Shown here piece after piece: positions 1 through 12,505 of a stretch of DNA of 64,000 nt. The DNA lies in contig NC_133301.1 of the NCBI RefSeq assembly GCF_005239225.2, forward strand, positions 7,961,157-8,025,156. Reading direction: 5' to 3'. The position numbers were made by a program, and so were the translations under genes. The notes under the pieces are model-generated. The model did not search any database, had not been told where the DNA came from, and was given only the letters and a program-made list of their open reading frames with translations. The stretch is from Populus alba (Eukaryota; Streptophyta; Magnoliopsida; Malpighiales; Salicaceae). Numbering within the stretch: position 1 is the first letter of the stretch; every line of letters begins with the position of its first letter.

Positions 1-1730
1 TATTCATTCTATTATGGATATAGAGAACAACTCATTATGAAATTGCATATTGCTTAGTGTCCTTTCTCTTTTCTTTTCTCTTACATCTAAGTGTCTTTTA
101 TCTTCCGAAGCCACACACAAGTTAGTTAGGATGCAATACATGGCTAAGAGTTTTGGAAAAATAGACAGATATTCATCAGTTTAACTTTGATTATCAGATG
201 TGGGCCTATTTGTTCTTTTGAAAGAGTTGAGATGGGTGTGTTTTGTGCTAGTTGGATCCATAAATACTATCATATAACATCCAGGTTGTCAATTCTACCT
301 CAGAAGAGATGATGAGGTTGATTTGGATTTAATATCTAGTTGTTTTTGGACAGGCATACCAATTTCCAGTTCTTCCATTTTGCAAACATGTAATCACCAA
401 TAAGATAAGTAGTTATTTTTAATTTGGTTTCTTTTTTTTTGTTTCTGATTAGGTTTTGACTAGTAATCTTTTTAGGGTCTGCACCTGTCTTTTCTCTTAC
501 TTTTTGCTTAGCACGTTGTGATGGTTGGTTTGTTGTTTTACTTGTTTTTGCATTTTTTTTCTTTGTTTACATCAATGTTTACAAGGGTTTAATGGGAGAG
601 AATTGGGTTCTTTTATCTTATTTACTTTAAAATTATGCTTGATTCTTTTTTTGTCAAGTTTAGTAGAGCTTTGTTTTTGTTGCTCGTTGTTTATATACAG
701 GTAGGCTTTTTTTCATTTGATGTATATTGAGTTATATTTAGTTTTGTGTTATATACTATGTGTTTTCTTTGTCAACAAGTCTTGCCAAATTATATTTGCA
801 TCAAATTAAAGAAATTAGATTTATGAGAACCTTGCTCTTCAAAAAGATGAGCCTAAAAGCATACCTTTTCCTGCAATGTCACTCTAGTTGTAATTTTCCT
901 TGACAATCATACATGCCATTCAACTCTACTTGACAACATAGGAAAAAAAAAGAAGAAAAAGCATGTGATACCCCTTGCCTCTTGATATATATTCAGCTTC
1001 CATGGAAACATTTAATTTGAAATAGACTTGGGCATGTAACAAACCAACAAATAAAAGATTCATGCCTCATATCAGATTGTCCTAGAATAGATTGCAATCA
1101 AATGTATGTTCCATTAAAGAAAACAAAATACCATGTGTGGAAAAAGGAAAGTGGTTTTCTTTGAGTTCTGATATGTTGTTATTTCTTTTGTTTGTTTTTA
1201 TTCTTCCTTTTTCTTCTTTATTTTTTATTTGGCCTCCAAGTTGATGTTGCGTGTAGTACTTAGTAGTGGAGATAAGATTGAAGATCAAACATATGATAGA
1301 TCATAATATTAAATGAATTTGAGTGAAAAAAAATATATAAGTCATAAACATTAGAGTGTTAGAGTATATATTAATGAGAGGACTTACTACTTTGGTACGA
1401 AACACATTTTATTTAAGTTTCAAAGGCTAAGAAAGGTTCAAAAGTTGCATTGTGAATAAATTTATGAAATTTTATACTTTAAACTCTTTTAACTCGTTTC
1501 TTGCTTCTAATGTTTGTACTATTTAATATTGTGGGGAGATTGGAAGAAAAATTAAATACATATGTTGTTTAGACTTGTTTTTGTTTTTTTTCAACCTACT
1601 TGCTTTTATTTCAAGTCATTAGTTTTTCTTTTTCTTTTGTAGTTTTGTGTCTTATTTGTGGAGTCTATTGTCTTTGATTTTTATTTTCCTCATTTGAGGA
1701 CATGCAAGATTGAAGTGTCAAAAAATTTTG
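1..1730. other. AT-rich intergenic DNA, no gene recognised
   Basis: T-rich sequence with scattered short ORFs that have no recognisable domain. The stretch could be an intron or flank of a gene lying to the left of the window, but no convincing exon, domain or repeat boundary is visible. Confidence 0.5.
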
Positions 1731-1734
1731 GCAC

Positions 1735-3265
1735 TAGAAATTTGACGAGTATCTAAATCATGTCAATTTAAACTCTTAAAATTAATTATTTGTAGTATAG
1801 GAAAGTAAAGGTATTGTCCCACAAAGATACAAATATTAGAGGTTAATTGTTCAATCAAGATAAGCTATTTAACTTTAAATTAAAGCAAACCGAGTAAAGA
1901 TATACTGAATATACTTTAAACAAAAAGTAAAAGGGGTTTTGTTTGTGATATAAACTAATTAAAAACACAAGGATAATTAAATATCAATCATTGAATTCAA
2001 ATATGTTTTCTAATAAGATTTGTGATTATAAATAAATCAACCAAGAAAAACAAAAATAAAATATACATATCCTTACTTTTTAGTTAACCTAGTATTTATG
2101 CATCAATTAACCTTGATCATATAATAACCTTCATTAAGCATGCAAGATTTAATTGTGTAGCAACATTAAGATGAAGATTGATGCAATTAATTCATGATAA
2201 TTAAACACGCATTGAAAGTTAATTTAATTAAGACTTATATTTTCCAAGTAACAAATAGTCAAATATGGGTTTGGAAATCAGATACTCTTGTTACTAAAGT
2301 TAATTAGTTATGAATCCATCATAAACTAATAACTAGCAATAGATTTAAAACCAAAAAACATATGTTGCGCATCATATAGAATTTCAGTCATTAATCATCA
2401 AGTTTAATCATATAAAAATATAAGATATTCATGTATCACAATCAAATATAAAATAATTTTAATCACAAATCCTCATAATAATTTAAAATTCAAGAGTATT
2501 AATCTTTTAAAATTGAAAACTAAGCTAGTCACAAATTTGGAAAATAAAAGAGATTATAAAATAATAATACTCAAAAAATAATGGAACCCCTCCTTCTTTT
2601 TCTCCTATATTCTAAACGTGATCTTTGTTTTATAGAGGTTAGGGTTGTTTATATATAACGTTATGGAGATGGAGAAGTATCTTAATTAATAACTAATTCC
2701 TAATCAAATTACTTTAAGATTTTCTTATAGTAATCTCATTATAATAACTTTTGAATTGACTTTGACCTTCTAGAGAGGTTACTTGTTCATGTGGAACCCT
2801 TTCCATGTCACTAATTAGTTGTCATGTCATCATCTTAACATGAAAATATGGGTTAGACTTGTGTTAGTCTACTAGAAGATTCCAATCCTGATTGAAAAGA
2901 TGTTGTTCTCTTTTGTTTGGATGAGTTATTAGGCTTATCATATATGGATAGAAAGCTTGAGATGTCTAGTTTTTAGCTCAACTTGAATTGTAACACAATC
3001 TCATCTACAACATTCGATATGATCCAAAAAGTACAAGGTGATCCAATTTGATGAATTTGCTCTAACCACTCTTAATCCCACTAGGATTCCTTGTACGAGT
3101 TAGATTCCTAATAAAATTAGGATTTTCACTTCTTAGTTGTAATGAATCATCCTAATATACACTTTCTAGTTCTTAGCTTGAAATTGTGCTACAAATGCAT
3201 CATGTATCTCTTTTTATATTTTGTGTCTTTATAGCACTATTGAGCACAAAAAAGTTAAGTTAGTT
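1735..3265. repeat. Degenerate AT-rich non-coding repeat
   Basis: A long non-coding stretch of short AT-rich motifs. It opens with a segment around 1795-1845 that reads as a worn version of the 'CCACAGGGA' motif seen more cleanly near 21812-21820. Both are followed by about 1.5 kb of similar style: a TTAATTAA-rich middle, then a 3' part with 'cttttatag' type text. I infer that the two are diverged members of one non-autonomous repeat family. No open reading frame is preserved. The ends are approximate and no target duplication was identified. Confidence 0.35.
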
Positions 3266-3269
3266 ATTG

Positions 3270-5110
3270 TAAGAAATAAAACATGCATAAAAGACTAAGA
3301 ATAAGATACTAAAAAGATAACATAATATGAGTTTCTCACTAGGCATGTAGGTCTGGGGCAAGCCCGTACATCTTGGCCATATATTTTTTTGTCTTTTATA
3401 ATGAGCAGACAACATGACTCATTTAAAAAAGACAAAGAAACAAGAAATGCATCGCCTGCTAGGATAGAAGATGTGTTGCTTGCTACCATTCAGCCACCAT
3501 TGTGGCAATTGAAATATCAAAGGTTAGGTTCAAAATCATTTTTTAAACCTATTTTCACTCAAAAACACCTAATAAACACATAAAAATCTTCTTAAATGCA
3601 TACTTTCCCCAACTTAAACCAATAAAAAAAATTGGGTAAGGCTAGATATACATGCTTGAGTAGTGTGTCAGGACCTTAAAAAAAAGCTTAGGCCCACGCG
3701 TTTGTGCCATATTTATTCATTTTCTTTAATAAGAGACAAATAACATTTATTTCACTCTTTATTTAAAAAAAAAAAAATTAAATCAAGCAATACGTCCTCT
3801 ATTACCACCCAACCTAGAATCCAACCATCATAATAGTGGATGGAAAATTATGATGATTTTGTTTTACCTAAAAATATCTAATAAATACTATTAAAATCTC
3901 TGCAACCACCTACCAACCCTAAAATCACCTAAAAAAAATTAAAATCAACTAAATAAAATAAAATAAAATGGAACATGACCTCTCTTTTTTTCCAAGCATG
4001 TTTAAAGGGAAAACTCACTAGTATTCTCTCATCGAATAGAATTTGTTAACATCAAGAATGATGAGTTTTGTTGTCGAAAAGTGGACAAACCAATAATTCT
4101 TCTTCCTCTCTATTTTTAGATGACTTTCTCTCTCATCTTTCAAAGTTAGAGACTAAAAAAAAGAACATTTGGACCAAAATAAAAATTATCGAGAATTTGA
4201 GATAATATATATATTATTCATGTTTTACATTGCAGTCCTATTTCTTTTAATTTGGTAGTCTTACCATTATTTCAAAATTAATCTTTTCTAATTAGGATAT
4301 AAAAAGATTAAATTGAAAGAAATTGTATTTTGAAAATTTGAAAAGAAGGATAGGAGTTTTACTGTTGATATAGATAGTAACGATCCTTGGAAAACCATCC
4401 TTGAAAAACTACAAATCTTTTAGTAAATAGGTAGCAATGCTATATTCTAAGCAAAAATTCCTTTTATATGTCGTATAATTGGTAATTAGTCAAACTATAA
4501 GAACTTATATTAGCTTGCCTTCTTTTCATATATTTCATGACTTGTTTGTAATCCCATCATTTAATTGGGAAATGTATGTATTTGATGGGTTACTTTATGG
4601 AATCAAGAAGCAACCTATCTTTAGCTCTTAGATTATGGCCTAACTATATAGTTAACTTACTTAAATGATTGATATTTATCATGTGTAAATAGCTTTTAAT
4701 GATATGAATAAAAATCATCTAACCTAATTCTATTCTTCAATTTGGCATCGAGCTTTTATGATAAGGACATGTTTATATCGAAAATAAGCATCCACTTGTT
4801 GACTATGTAAGAACAATAATTCTTCACTACTATATAGGGAAAGGAAGGCTAGAATTGATCAATTACAGTAAAATTGACGAAGTTTAGAAAGAGTTTAGAT
4901 CGACAAGGGAAGACACGAAGCGATCAATCACAACATAAAAGTTCATATAATCGACTAAAAAAATTTAGTCCTATTCAGAGCAAGAGTTCGCAATGAAATA
5001 AATTGATATTTATAAGTTATGTTATGATTCAAGTAATTACTAGAAAAGGAGATGCACAATAAGTTATAATTCAGTTTGTATTAGGATTCATTATGTAATC
5101 TCCTTATCTA
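3270..5110. other. Intergenic DNA, no gene recognised
   Basis: AT-rich DNA with A-runs near 3760-3780. The short ORFs at 3295-3583 overlap on both strands and match nothing I recognise. No gene is called. Confidence 0.45.
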
Positions 5111-6841
5111 ATATGAGTCATAACCCAATTTTTGAACAAATAATAAAAATTAAATATAGCTGACAATGGGGTTAAAACAACATAAAATTTGAAGTTTGGG
5201 GATGTAATTATAAAATTTGAGAGTTAATTAATCAATTTTGAAAGAATTAAAAGTTAAAGATTTAATTAAGGGTTAAATTGAACAATCCAGAAATTATGGA
5301 CTGTTTTGTAAATAGTGTTATAATTTAGGGATTTAATTGAAATTAATCCAAAGGGGCAAAATTAAAAGAAATTTTTAATTGCTTAGAGGTCCAATTGCTG
5401 AATTTCCAAAGTTCAGGGGTCAAAATGAAAATGTCCATTGCCGATGAAACGTCGCCGTTGCTAGTAGAATCCATTGCTATCAAAACGTCGTTGTTGTTGG
5501 GAACATCCGTGTTCGTCTTCTCCATCCCGATTCAACAAGTTGAAAATCTACAACGGAGTCGATCCAAATGTGGACCACGTCTCTCGCCCATGATCTCGTC
5601 GGGGAAGATAACAGTCCTGCAAAGGCATGACTGGTTAGAGGCAAGCTGCTAGGTCTCTATAAAAAGGGGAAGAAAAACCCAGAACGGGGACAAAAAAATT
5701 AACCCAAAAACAGAGCAAGAACAGAGGTAGAACTGGAGCCAAAACAAAAGCAAAAAACCCAAAGAAAGAAATAATACACAGAGAAGGAGATGAGAGAAAA
5801 CCATTTTGTAAAAAACAAAAAGAAGAGAGAATCAACATACCCATTACTTTCTCAGCTCGTTCATCTCAGAAACTGAGAAATCAAAAGAGGAGAGGACATG
5901 GGGGCACAACGGGGAGAGAAGGGAGAGCAGCGGTCACCAGTATCGCAGCCTTCTTCATAATCTCTAGAAGCAGGTGCGCCCAATTCCCCTTCATTGTATG
6001 TGTTCAATAAGCATTTGAACAGTGTGAAGGTAATTTAATTACCTTCGCACTGTTGATGCAAGCGTGAAATTGCTTCACGCGTGTATTAGCCTTCTACCCA
6101 GCTGGTCACTGGCTTGGGCCAGTGACCGACTCGGTGGTTGGGCCCGGCCCGGCTCGGCCCATATGGGCGGAGCCGGGCCCAACCTTAAAATAAATAAAAA
6201 TAAAAATAAAAATAAAAAAAGGTCAAAAAAAATAAAAAATATGTATGCATGAATAAAAATAATCTAAATTTATTGGTTTACTCACTAACGTAGAGTCAGG
6301 AATAAAAATACCGGTTTAAATTTATATTACTTTTATTCATTGTATTTTATTTTATTTAGCTAGAAAAATAAAAAAAATATATGTACATGCGTAAAAATAA
6401 ATTTATTTTTATTTATTTATTCACTGGCGCTAGAGTCGGGAAATAAAAAAATATTGATCTAATTTATTTTATAGCTACGTGATATTTACCAACACCAGAG
6501 TTGGAAGTATCTGTAGTTGAATATTCACTGGTGCTAGAATCAGGAATATTATAAGCAAATTATCATAGCGTAAACTAATAAACATTTAGCAATTTAGACG
6601 AAACTAGCAATGCAACCTGCCTCAGGTAGGACGTTCAAGGGGTGATAATATCTTTCCTTTTATGTAACCAGTCCCGAACCATAGAATCTATGTTGATCAG
6701 TTAGGGTTCCTAGTGACCATAATATTAGGTGGCGACTCCTTAAACAAGACCATTCCCCATCAAAGAATATGATGCCAAAAATCTATTCTTCCCAAAAATA
6801 CTAATTTTTAAGGCTACCGCGATGTCGAGTGTGACAATATG
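5111..6841 (+). mobile_element. Solo LTR of a Gypsy-type (Tat/Ogre-like) element with target duplication
   Basis: The LTR body is 5116-6836, about 1.72 kb, flanked on both sides by the same 5-bp word ATATG (5111-5115 and 6837-6841). It starts AGTCA and ends TGACA. If the first base is a mutated T, the ends form the usual TGTCA...TGACA inverted pair. Inside are the features of a long plant Gypsy LTR: a U3 of 'loose' AT-rich text, a GC-rich transcript-like leader (5420-5980), a palindromic GGCCCGGCCC-type block at 6138-6182, and a terminal 'GGTGGCGACTCCTT' word at 6730-6743 also present near the end of the LTR at 21218-25314. No internal gag or pol is attached, so a solo LTR made by LTR-LTR recombination is the simplest reading. 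The family name is inference. Confidence 0.6.
6138..6182. repeat. GC-rich GGCCCGG palindromic block inside the solo LTR
   Basis: Direct and inverted copies of GGCCCGG and CCGGGCCC lie within about 45 bp, in an otherwise AT-rich LTR. The block can fold into a strong hairpin and is followed by an (AAAAT)n tract at about 6190-6220. Confidence 0.6.
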
Positions 6842-7950
6842 AATAACATGTATACAATTAGATTTAAGTATTTTATGAAACTCTAATGTGCAATTATGAT
6901 GTTTTCAATATACCTCTTAATATTTTAAAACATCATATTAATTTAGATACATTTCTAAATAGGGTTCTTGAATCAAAATAAAAGAACTTAAATATCTCTC
7001 AACAAAGTATAAACCTAAACTTTATATTTGAGAGAAAAAATCAAAGCATAAAAGAGAATGAAAATGCTAAAAATGAGACAAGAAAGAGTGAAAAAATCTG
7101 AAAAAATCGAAATAAAAAACTTATTTTTCACTCTATTTTTTATAATAAATTTTGAAAGTTAAAATGTTGAAAAATTAATAAGAATTAAATCCCATTATTA
7201 TTAATATTTTATTAGCCACTATAAATCAATAGTTAAAAAAAACCAAAGCTTATTTGAATAGAAAAACCAGAGATTTTTTAGATTATTTTCTTATTGACCT
7301 ATAATTCATTTAAATTATTTTAATTAAACAAGTGTCCAACATTTTTTAAGAAAAAAATACATAGTGTATAAGTTGGGTAAGATTTTTACAAATTGATTTA
7401 AGCCATTTTTTTTAAATTTTTTTGACTTGTAAAGAAGTTATAAATTTGTTTGATTAGGAATAATTTTTTACTGGAAAAAATTGTTGGGAAATTGAATCAA
7501 ATTTTTTAATCATTATGGATTTTAACTTATATTATCTATTTTGTGTAATAAAACTATTTTGAGTTATTTTTACTATATTTATAATTTAAAATTATTTTGA
7601 TTTTTTTTTTATCATCATTGATGTAAGAAAATGAAAATAATAATAATAATAATAATAAAACCGTCCCCCTAAACTCGCGTTCTCTTTGCGCACCAGGTTG
7701 CAAAACCGGATTTGGGATGCCCATGATCAATTTTTTATCGCATGTCATGAACATGCATTTTGTTGCAGACGGATTTTATGCTGACAAACAAACACAGATC
7801 TCAAAAACTAATAAAAGAAAGAAAGAAAGAAAAAGCGCTGGGATCAAATAAATTACCCTCCCAGGGGTTAAATCCTCACAAACCCCCACGCGCGGCAGTC
7901 CCCAAACTGAAACGAGAAATAAGCATCTTTTTAGCCGCCTCCCCAAACAA
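6842..7950. other. Intergenic DNA upstream of NMT, with (AAT)n microsatellite
   Basis: AT-rich DNA with a TAA/AAT microsatellite at about 7637-7660. The last few hundred bases before the NMT leader (7670-7950) are more GC-rich and contain blocks such as CACGCGCGGC near 7890. They probably form the promoter. No convincing TATA box was fixed. Confidence 0.4.
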
Positions 7951-7959
7951 TGTGAACGA

Positions 7960-8382
7960 AATTGGCTATGAGAATCTGATTGCTCCTCTCCTATCCTCTC
8001 CTCTCCTCTCCTCTCAAAACCATCAGGAGATCTGCAGTAACGTGAAGGTCTATTCTTGCAAAGATTCTGCAGCGTAAGTTGATAATCTCAATCTCTTCAT
8101 CACATTCTTATAGATCTGTCAGCCTATGTCGTAGTAGATCTGAAATTTTCTTTTCCTTCTGTTTTTGTGTATGTGGTAATGGGTCAAGTGGAACAAGAAG
8201 GATGTGTACTTGTATGAACACAAATTACAACATACGAGTCTCAATACATTGATTCTACTGATTTCTGCATTCGTTGTTTCACTTTGTTTATTCGTTTTAG
8301 TTGGTGTTTTATATCAAGTTTTCTTTCATTTGATAGGGAATTTTCCAATAATTCTCGCTCCTGTTAGAATCCATTCGCTGAA
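7960..8382 (+). other. NMT 5' UTR with a leader intron
   Basis: A CT-rich tract (CTCCTCTCC repeats, 7983-8016) marks the leader. A splice donor AGC|GTAAGT lies at 8074. A matching acceptor TTTGATAG ends at 8336 after a T-rich tract. This gives a leader intron of about 263 bp (8074-8336) and a short second leader exon (8337-8382) running into the NMT start codon. The transcription start is not determined. A leader intron is common in constitutively expressed plant genes; its presence here is inferred from splice signals only. Confidence 0.6.
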
Positions 8383-9690
8383 ATGGATAACAATAACAAT
8401 TCACCACCTGTGTCTTCGAAAGAAAACCCAGATCATGATTCTGAGACGAACCTAATTGCCAAGGAAGATAGCTCCCTCGCAACTATAGCCCGTAGGTTTC
8501 AGGACTCCATTTCCTTAGGCAAGACACACAAGTTCTGGGAAAGTCAACCTGTTGGTCAATTCAAAGACATTGGTGATTCAAGTTTGCCCGAGGGCCCTAT
8601 TGAGTCTCCAACCCCACTATCTGAAGTTAAACAAGAACCATACAATCTCCCTACTCAGTATGAATGGACCACCTGTGACATGGAGTCCGAGGAGACTTGC
8701 AATGAGGTCTATAATCTCTTGAAAAACAACTATGTTGAAGATGATGAGAACATGTTTAGGTTTAATTACTCACAGGAGTTTCTTAGATGGGCTTTGTGTC
8801 CCCCGGGTTACTATCCAAGCTGGCACATTGGGGTTCGTGCCAAAGCTTCCCAGAAGCTCGTTGCTTTCATCACAGGTGTCCCTGCAAGGATTCGGGTGCG
8901 TGATGAAGTTGTGAAAATGGTTGAGATCAATTTCTTGTGTGTTCATAAGAAGCTTCGGTCGAAGAGACTTGCCCCTGTTATGATCAAGGAGGTTACTAGG
9001 AGGGTTCATTTAGAGAATATTTGGCAAGCAGCATATACTGCTGGTGTGGTTCTTCCAACACCAATAACAACCTGTCAGTATTGGCACAGGTCTTTGAACC
9101 CGAAAAAGCTTATTGATGTTGGCTTTTCAAGGCTTGGTGCAAGGATGACAATGAGTCGGACAATAAAACTCTACAAGCTACCAGATTCCCCCGCCACCCC
9201 TGGATTTAGAAAAATGGAACTTCGTGATGTACCTGCTGTTACAAGGTTGCTAAGAAATTACTTGAGCCAGTTTGTTGTTGCGCCTGATTTTGATGAGAAT
9301 GATGTGGAGCACTGGCTTCTTCCAACTGAGAACGTGGTTGATAGTTACTTGGTTGAGAGTCCAGAGACTCATGAGATCACTGACTTCTGCAGCTTCTACA
9401 CGCTTCCATCCTCTATCCTAGGCAACCAGAATTACTTGACGTTGAAAGCTGCTTATTCATATTACAATGTTTGCGTGAAGACTCCATTGCTTCAGTTAAT
9501 GAATGATGCACTGATTGTTGCCAAGCAGAAGGATTTTGATGTTTTTAATGCATTGGATGTCATGCATAACGAGTCTTTCCTGAAGGAACTGAAATTTGGA
9601 CCAGGCGATGGGCAACTACACTACTATCTTTACAATTACCGCTTACAGCATGCCTTGAGACCCTCGGAACTGGGGCTTGTCCTCTTATAG
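8383..9690 (+). CDS. NMT1: Glycylpeptide N-tetradecanoyltransferase (N-myristoyltransferase)
   Basis: A 435-residue protein encoded without coding introns, the usual length for plant NMT. NMT transfers myristate from myristoyl-CoA to the N-terminal glycine of nascent proteins in the cytosol and at ribosomes, enabling membrane attachment of kinases, small GTPases and calcium sensors. Visible family hallmarks are the KFWESQPV entry motif (residues 50-57), the signature EINFLCVHK (181-189) followed by LRSKRLAPV (191-199) in the acyl-CoA fold, and the C-terminal KFGPGDG (404-410). The protein ends in ...GLVLL, so the carboxylate is placed to act as the catalytic base known for this family. The N-terminal 40 residues are polar and Asn-rich, like the ribosome-targeting region of other NMTs. 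The start was chosen because it is the first in-frame Met after the leader intron. No lesion is seen, so the gene looks functional. Confidence 0.95.
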   Translation: MDNNNNSPPVSSKENPDHDSETNLIAKEDSSLATIARRFQDSISLGKTHKFWESQPVGQFKDIGDSSLPEGPIESPTPLSEVKQEPYNLPTQYEWTTCDMESEETCNEVYNLLKNNYVEDDENMFRFNYSQEFLRWALCPPGYYPSWHIGVRAKASQKLVAFITGVPARIRVRDEVVKMVEINFLCVHKKLRSKRLAPVMIKEVTRRVHLENIWQAAYTAGVVLPTPITTCQYWHRSLNPKKLIDVGFSRLGARMTMSRTIKLYKLPDSPATPGFRKMELRDVPAVTRLLRNYLSQFVVAPDFDENDVEHWLLPTENVVDSYLVESPETHEITDFCSFYTLPSSILGNQNYLTLKAAYSYYNVCVKTPLLQLMNDALIVAKQKDFDVFNALDVMHNESFLKELKFGPGDGQLHYYLYNYRLQHALRPSELGLVLL

Positions 9691-10500
9691 ATTGAAATAT
9701 CTGAAAGTTGGTCCTGCAGTATCTTTGACTGAATGGGTATGTGGTTGCCCGTATTTTTGTTTTCCCTCAGCACTAGGGTCAGATTATGCACTGTATTTGA
9801 GAAAAAAAAAAGCTTGTGTTTCCATAAGCTTAAGTTTTTGAGGCAATTGCAATGTTATTCGCTTTTCATTATGTTCTCTGGACACGAAAATTGTTTTGAG
9901 AGCTTGAATAACCCTTTTGAGTTCATGTCGCCATCTTTTTTTTCCCCCTTCCTTCATGCTACAGACAATAGTTTGCTTTATTTATTGCTTAAGGTCACAC
10001 GAGGTCTTTTCATAAATCTATTTGCTATATCTGATCTTCTGACATTAACTAAATTTGTTCTGTTGAGTAGCTTTCCATATTTGGATCTCCCATCTCCCAC
10101 ACAACGATGGTTGATCTAAAGTCTGAAGAAGATACTTGGGGTGGGGATGTTGCTCAACGTTAAAATCAATCACTAACTACAAGATAATTGAACTGGGATA
10201 TCACTTCTTGCTTTGACTTGGGACCTGGGGGCAGTATGCTTTTTTGCCGCTTTTTTTAGTCTTGCATGTGCTAAATGGAACGGTAAATTTCTTTGTTTTA
10301 ATAAACGGGGACAGCATTTTAGTATGGGCTGTAATACCATGTGTAACTGCTTTCTTATCCATGGTTGAAGCCCTGGATCGCTGCATCAATCGATTTTGTT
10401 TATTGACATATCCAAGACAGCTGTTTCCACAGTCATGGCGACCTATCTTAGTAGTTGCTCCGGTTGACTGGCAAAGCAACAGATAAACTGGTAAATAGAG
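9691..10500 (+). other. Probable NMT 3' UTR and downstream flank
   Basis: Balanced-composition DNA directly after the NMT stop. An open frame at 9733-10119 and frames at 10201-10486 on both strands have no recognisable domain and look like chance reading of UTR. The exact poly(A) site is not determined. Confidence 0.4.
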
Positions 10501-11585
10501 CTCGCTTTTTCTGCTACTACTGCATGATATGACATCATGTTTTAGAAACAGAATTCAGAAAAAGATCGTGATGGTCTCTGTTCAAATTTCAGATGTTTTA
10601 TTTTATTTTTCATCCAGCGTATCATGTTGTGGAAATAGCATCATGACTCCGATTCTCGTTAGCCGCCATGTAATTAAAATAATAGTGATATTTTATTAAT
10701 TATTTTTAAAAAAACAAATATAAAAAGGAAATAATAAAATCTATAATTCACTAGAAGCTACAAGCATATCTTGTCTAATTTTTTTCTATTTGTATTTATT
10801 TATTTATTCAAAATAAGTAAAGAAGAACTAATAGGATGTTATTAAGTACTCTCTTAATATCATAAAATTTCTTGGTTGGTTAAAAGCATGAATTCTTAAT
10901 TTAGGCTCATATTAAAACAAAAGTTAAAAAAAATCAATCTTTACCATCAAACACAATTTATTATAGATAGAAATAATGAAATGATTGTTTTATTATTCTC
11001 AAACAAAATCATTTAACTAACTATTAGTAATAAAATAATTTTTTTTAAAGGATTAATTTGTTATTATCATATTAATCGAGAATAAATTAAACATTTAACA
11101 TTTATAATGTATAATGAAATGATTTAAAAACCTTTACAAGTAAAAAAAACAAACAATGGTCCAGAGGCTTTTTAGTCTTGTAACTCTTTGATTGCATAGT
11201 GCAATGATTACATTGTCCCCTTTTTTTTTTTTTTTAATGGCATCTAAATTTTTTATTTATTTATTTTCATCATGATTTTTTTAGTTATAATCAATTTCAA
11301 TGAAGGGCAATTTAGTTTTTTAACAAATATAAATATAGTTAAAAGAGAAGGTGGCTAGTGCATGATATGCACATGCTAGTAAGTGGGAGGCATTCATGCT
11401 TTTTGGGCTACACATGCGGTGTTTTTTTACGGTAAAACATTGCCTTCTATAATAACGTTGGAAGCATTGCGTTGTTCTCTTTTTAGTTGTTAGGCACGAA
11501 ATAATAGTTGGACTCTAATGAATTTTTTTTTTCTTTATTTTTTCTCTCTCCTCGACTCTAATTTCACATTTTCCTTCTCCAAAAA
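10501..11585. other. AT-rich intergenic DNA
   Basis: Long A/T runs, for example the T-run at 11219-11236, and no recognisable coding or structural feature. The segment 11340-11500 has mixed composition with repeated GCATG/CATGC words but no domain. Confidence 0.4.
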
Positions 11586-11589
11586 TCAA

Positions 11590-11935
11590 GTGTATCCTTT
11601 CATTTCATGTTTACATCAATTTTGATCTTTATTTTTTTTAATTGTTATTTGTTTTGCTTTTTATTTTTTTCTAAGTTATTGTTTTTTCAATTTCATCCCT
11701 TAATATTTTTTTCATTTAATTTTTGTATCCGACTTGATTCTTATTTTTATTCTTTTGATTGTTATATATTTTTTTTATTCTTTTCTTTTTTTTTTCAATT
11801 TAATCTCTCATTATTATTTTTTATTTAGTTATTATACTAGATTTGATTTTTTTTATTTTGATAGTTATTTGTTGACTTATTATACTACTTATCAATTTAA
11901 TCAATTTATCGGTTATTTTACTTACCCCTCTTAAA
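11590..11935. repeat. T-rich degenerate tandem repeat
   Basis: Repeated blocks of the type 'TTTGATCCTTATT...TTTTGATTGTTATTTGTTT...TTTCAATTTCATCC', each roughly 100-120 bp. The same kind of block occurs inside the inverted-repeat transposon at 17188-18006 (17420-17815). Likely the remnant of the same transposon family. It produces spurious Phe-rich ORFs. Confidence 0.45.
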
Positions 11936-12505
11936 TAGAAAGTATAAGTGTATTTCTGAACTAAATCCTGACCAGTGAAAAAAAAGAGAGAGAGAACGCC
12001 CAACAGTTTTCCAGTTCCTACCATACTTGGAACTAGTCATGCATCCTTTCCCAGACAATGTTATCATCACTTGGCGCGGCCAGACTCGGTCATTATTAAC
12101 ACATTATAGAGCATCAAACTAAAAGATGAAAGGCCATAATCAAAGCTCATGCTTCCTTGTCATGCACACTGCATTTGCACATTCTAATAGATTTTCAGGA
12201 AAAACCATACTTTGTCTAGCAGATCAAGATAATTTTTGGTTTGAGAATCAAGAAAGAGGAATTGCCGCTTCTGCTACTATGCCATCTTTGTCAAATCAAA
12301 GAAACATGAGCTTTAAGGACATCAAAACAAAATGTGTTCTGCAATATCTTCTCTGAGAAATTACACTATAATTGCTACCACAAAACCAGCCATAAGATTT
12401 AGCTTGATCATGCCTGGAAAAACTATGAATAACAGGCACTATTTACATGCATTCTAGTTGTTGGGTCATCTCCAGTCCGTTTTTTTAAAAGTCCAAGCTC
12501 GTATC
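11936..12505 (-). other. 3' flank and probable 3' UTR of the TRB gene
   Basis: Sequence downstream, in gene orientation, of the TRB stop at 12506. The open frame at 12126-12356 on the other strand has no domain. No poly(A) signal is assigned with confidence. Confidence 0.35.

Noticed and set aside
5395..5652. Plus-strand ORF in the solo LTR
   Set aside because: Non-coding LTR leader; no known domain and located within TSD-flanked LTR.
8204..8455. ORF overlapping the NMT start, possible upstream ORF
   Set aside because: Its start lies inside the predicted leader intron (8074-8336), so it would be spliced out.
9733..10119. 128-codon ORF after NMT
   Set aside because: Lies in the probable NMT 3' UTR, Phe/Leu/Ser-rich low-complexity text, no domain.
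11607..11934. Phe/Tyr-rich ORFs suggesting membrane proteins
   Set aside because: Arise from T-rich tandem blocks also seen in the MITE at 17188-18006.
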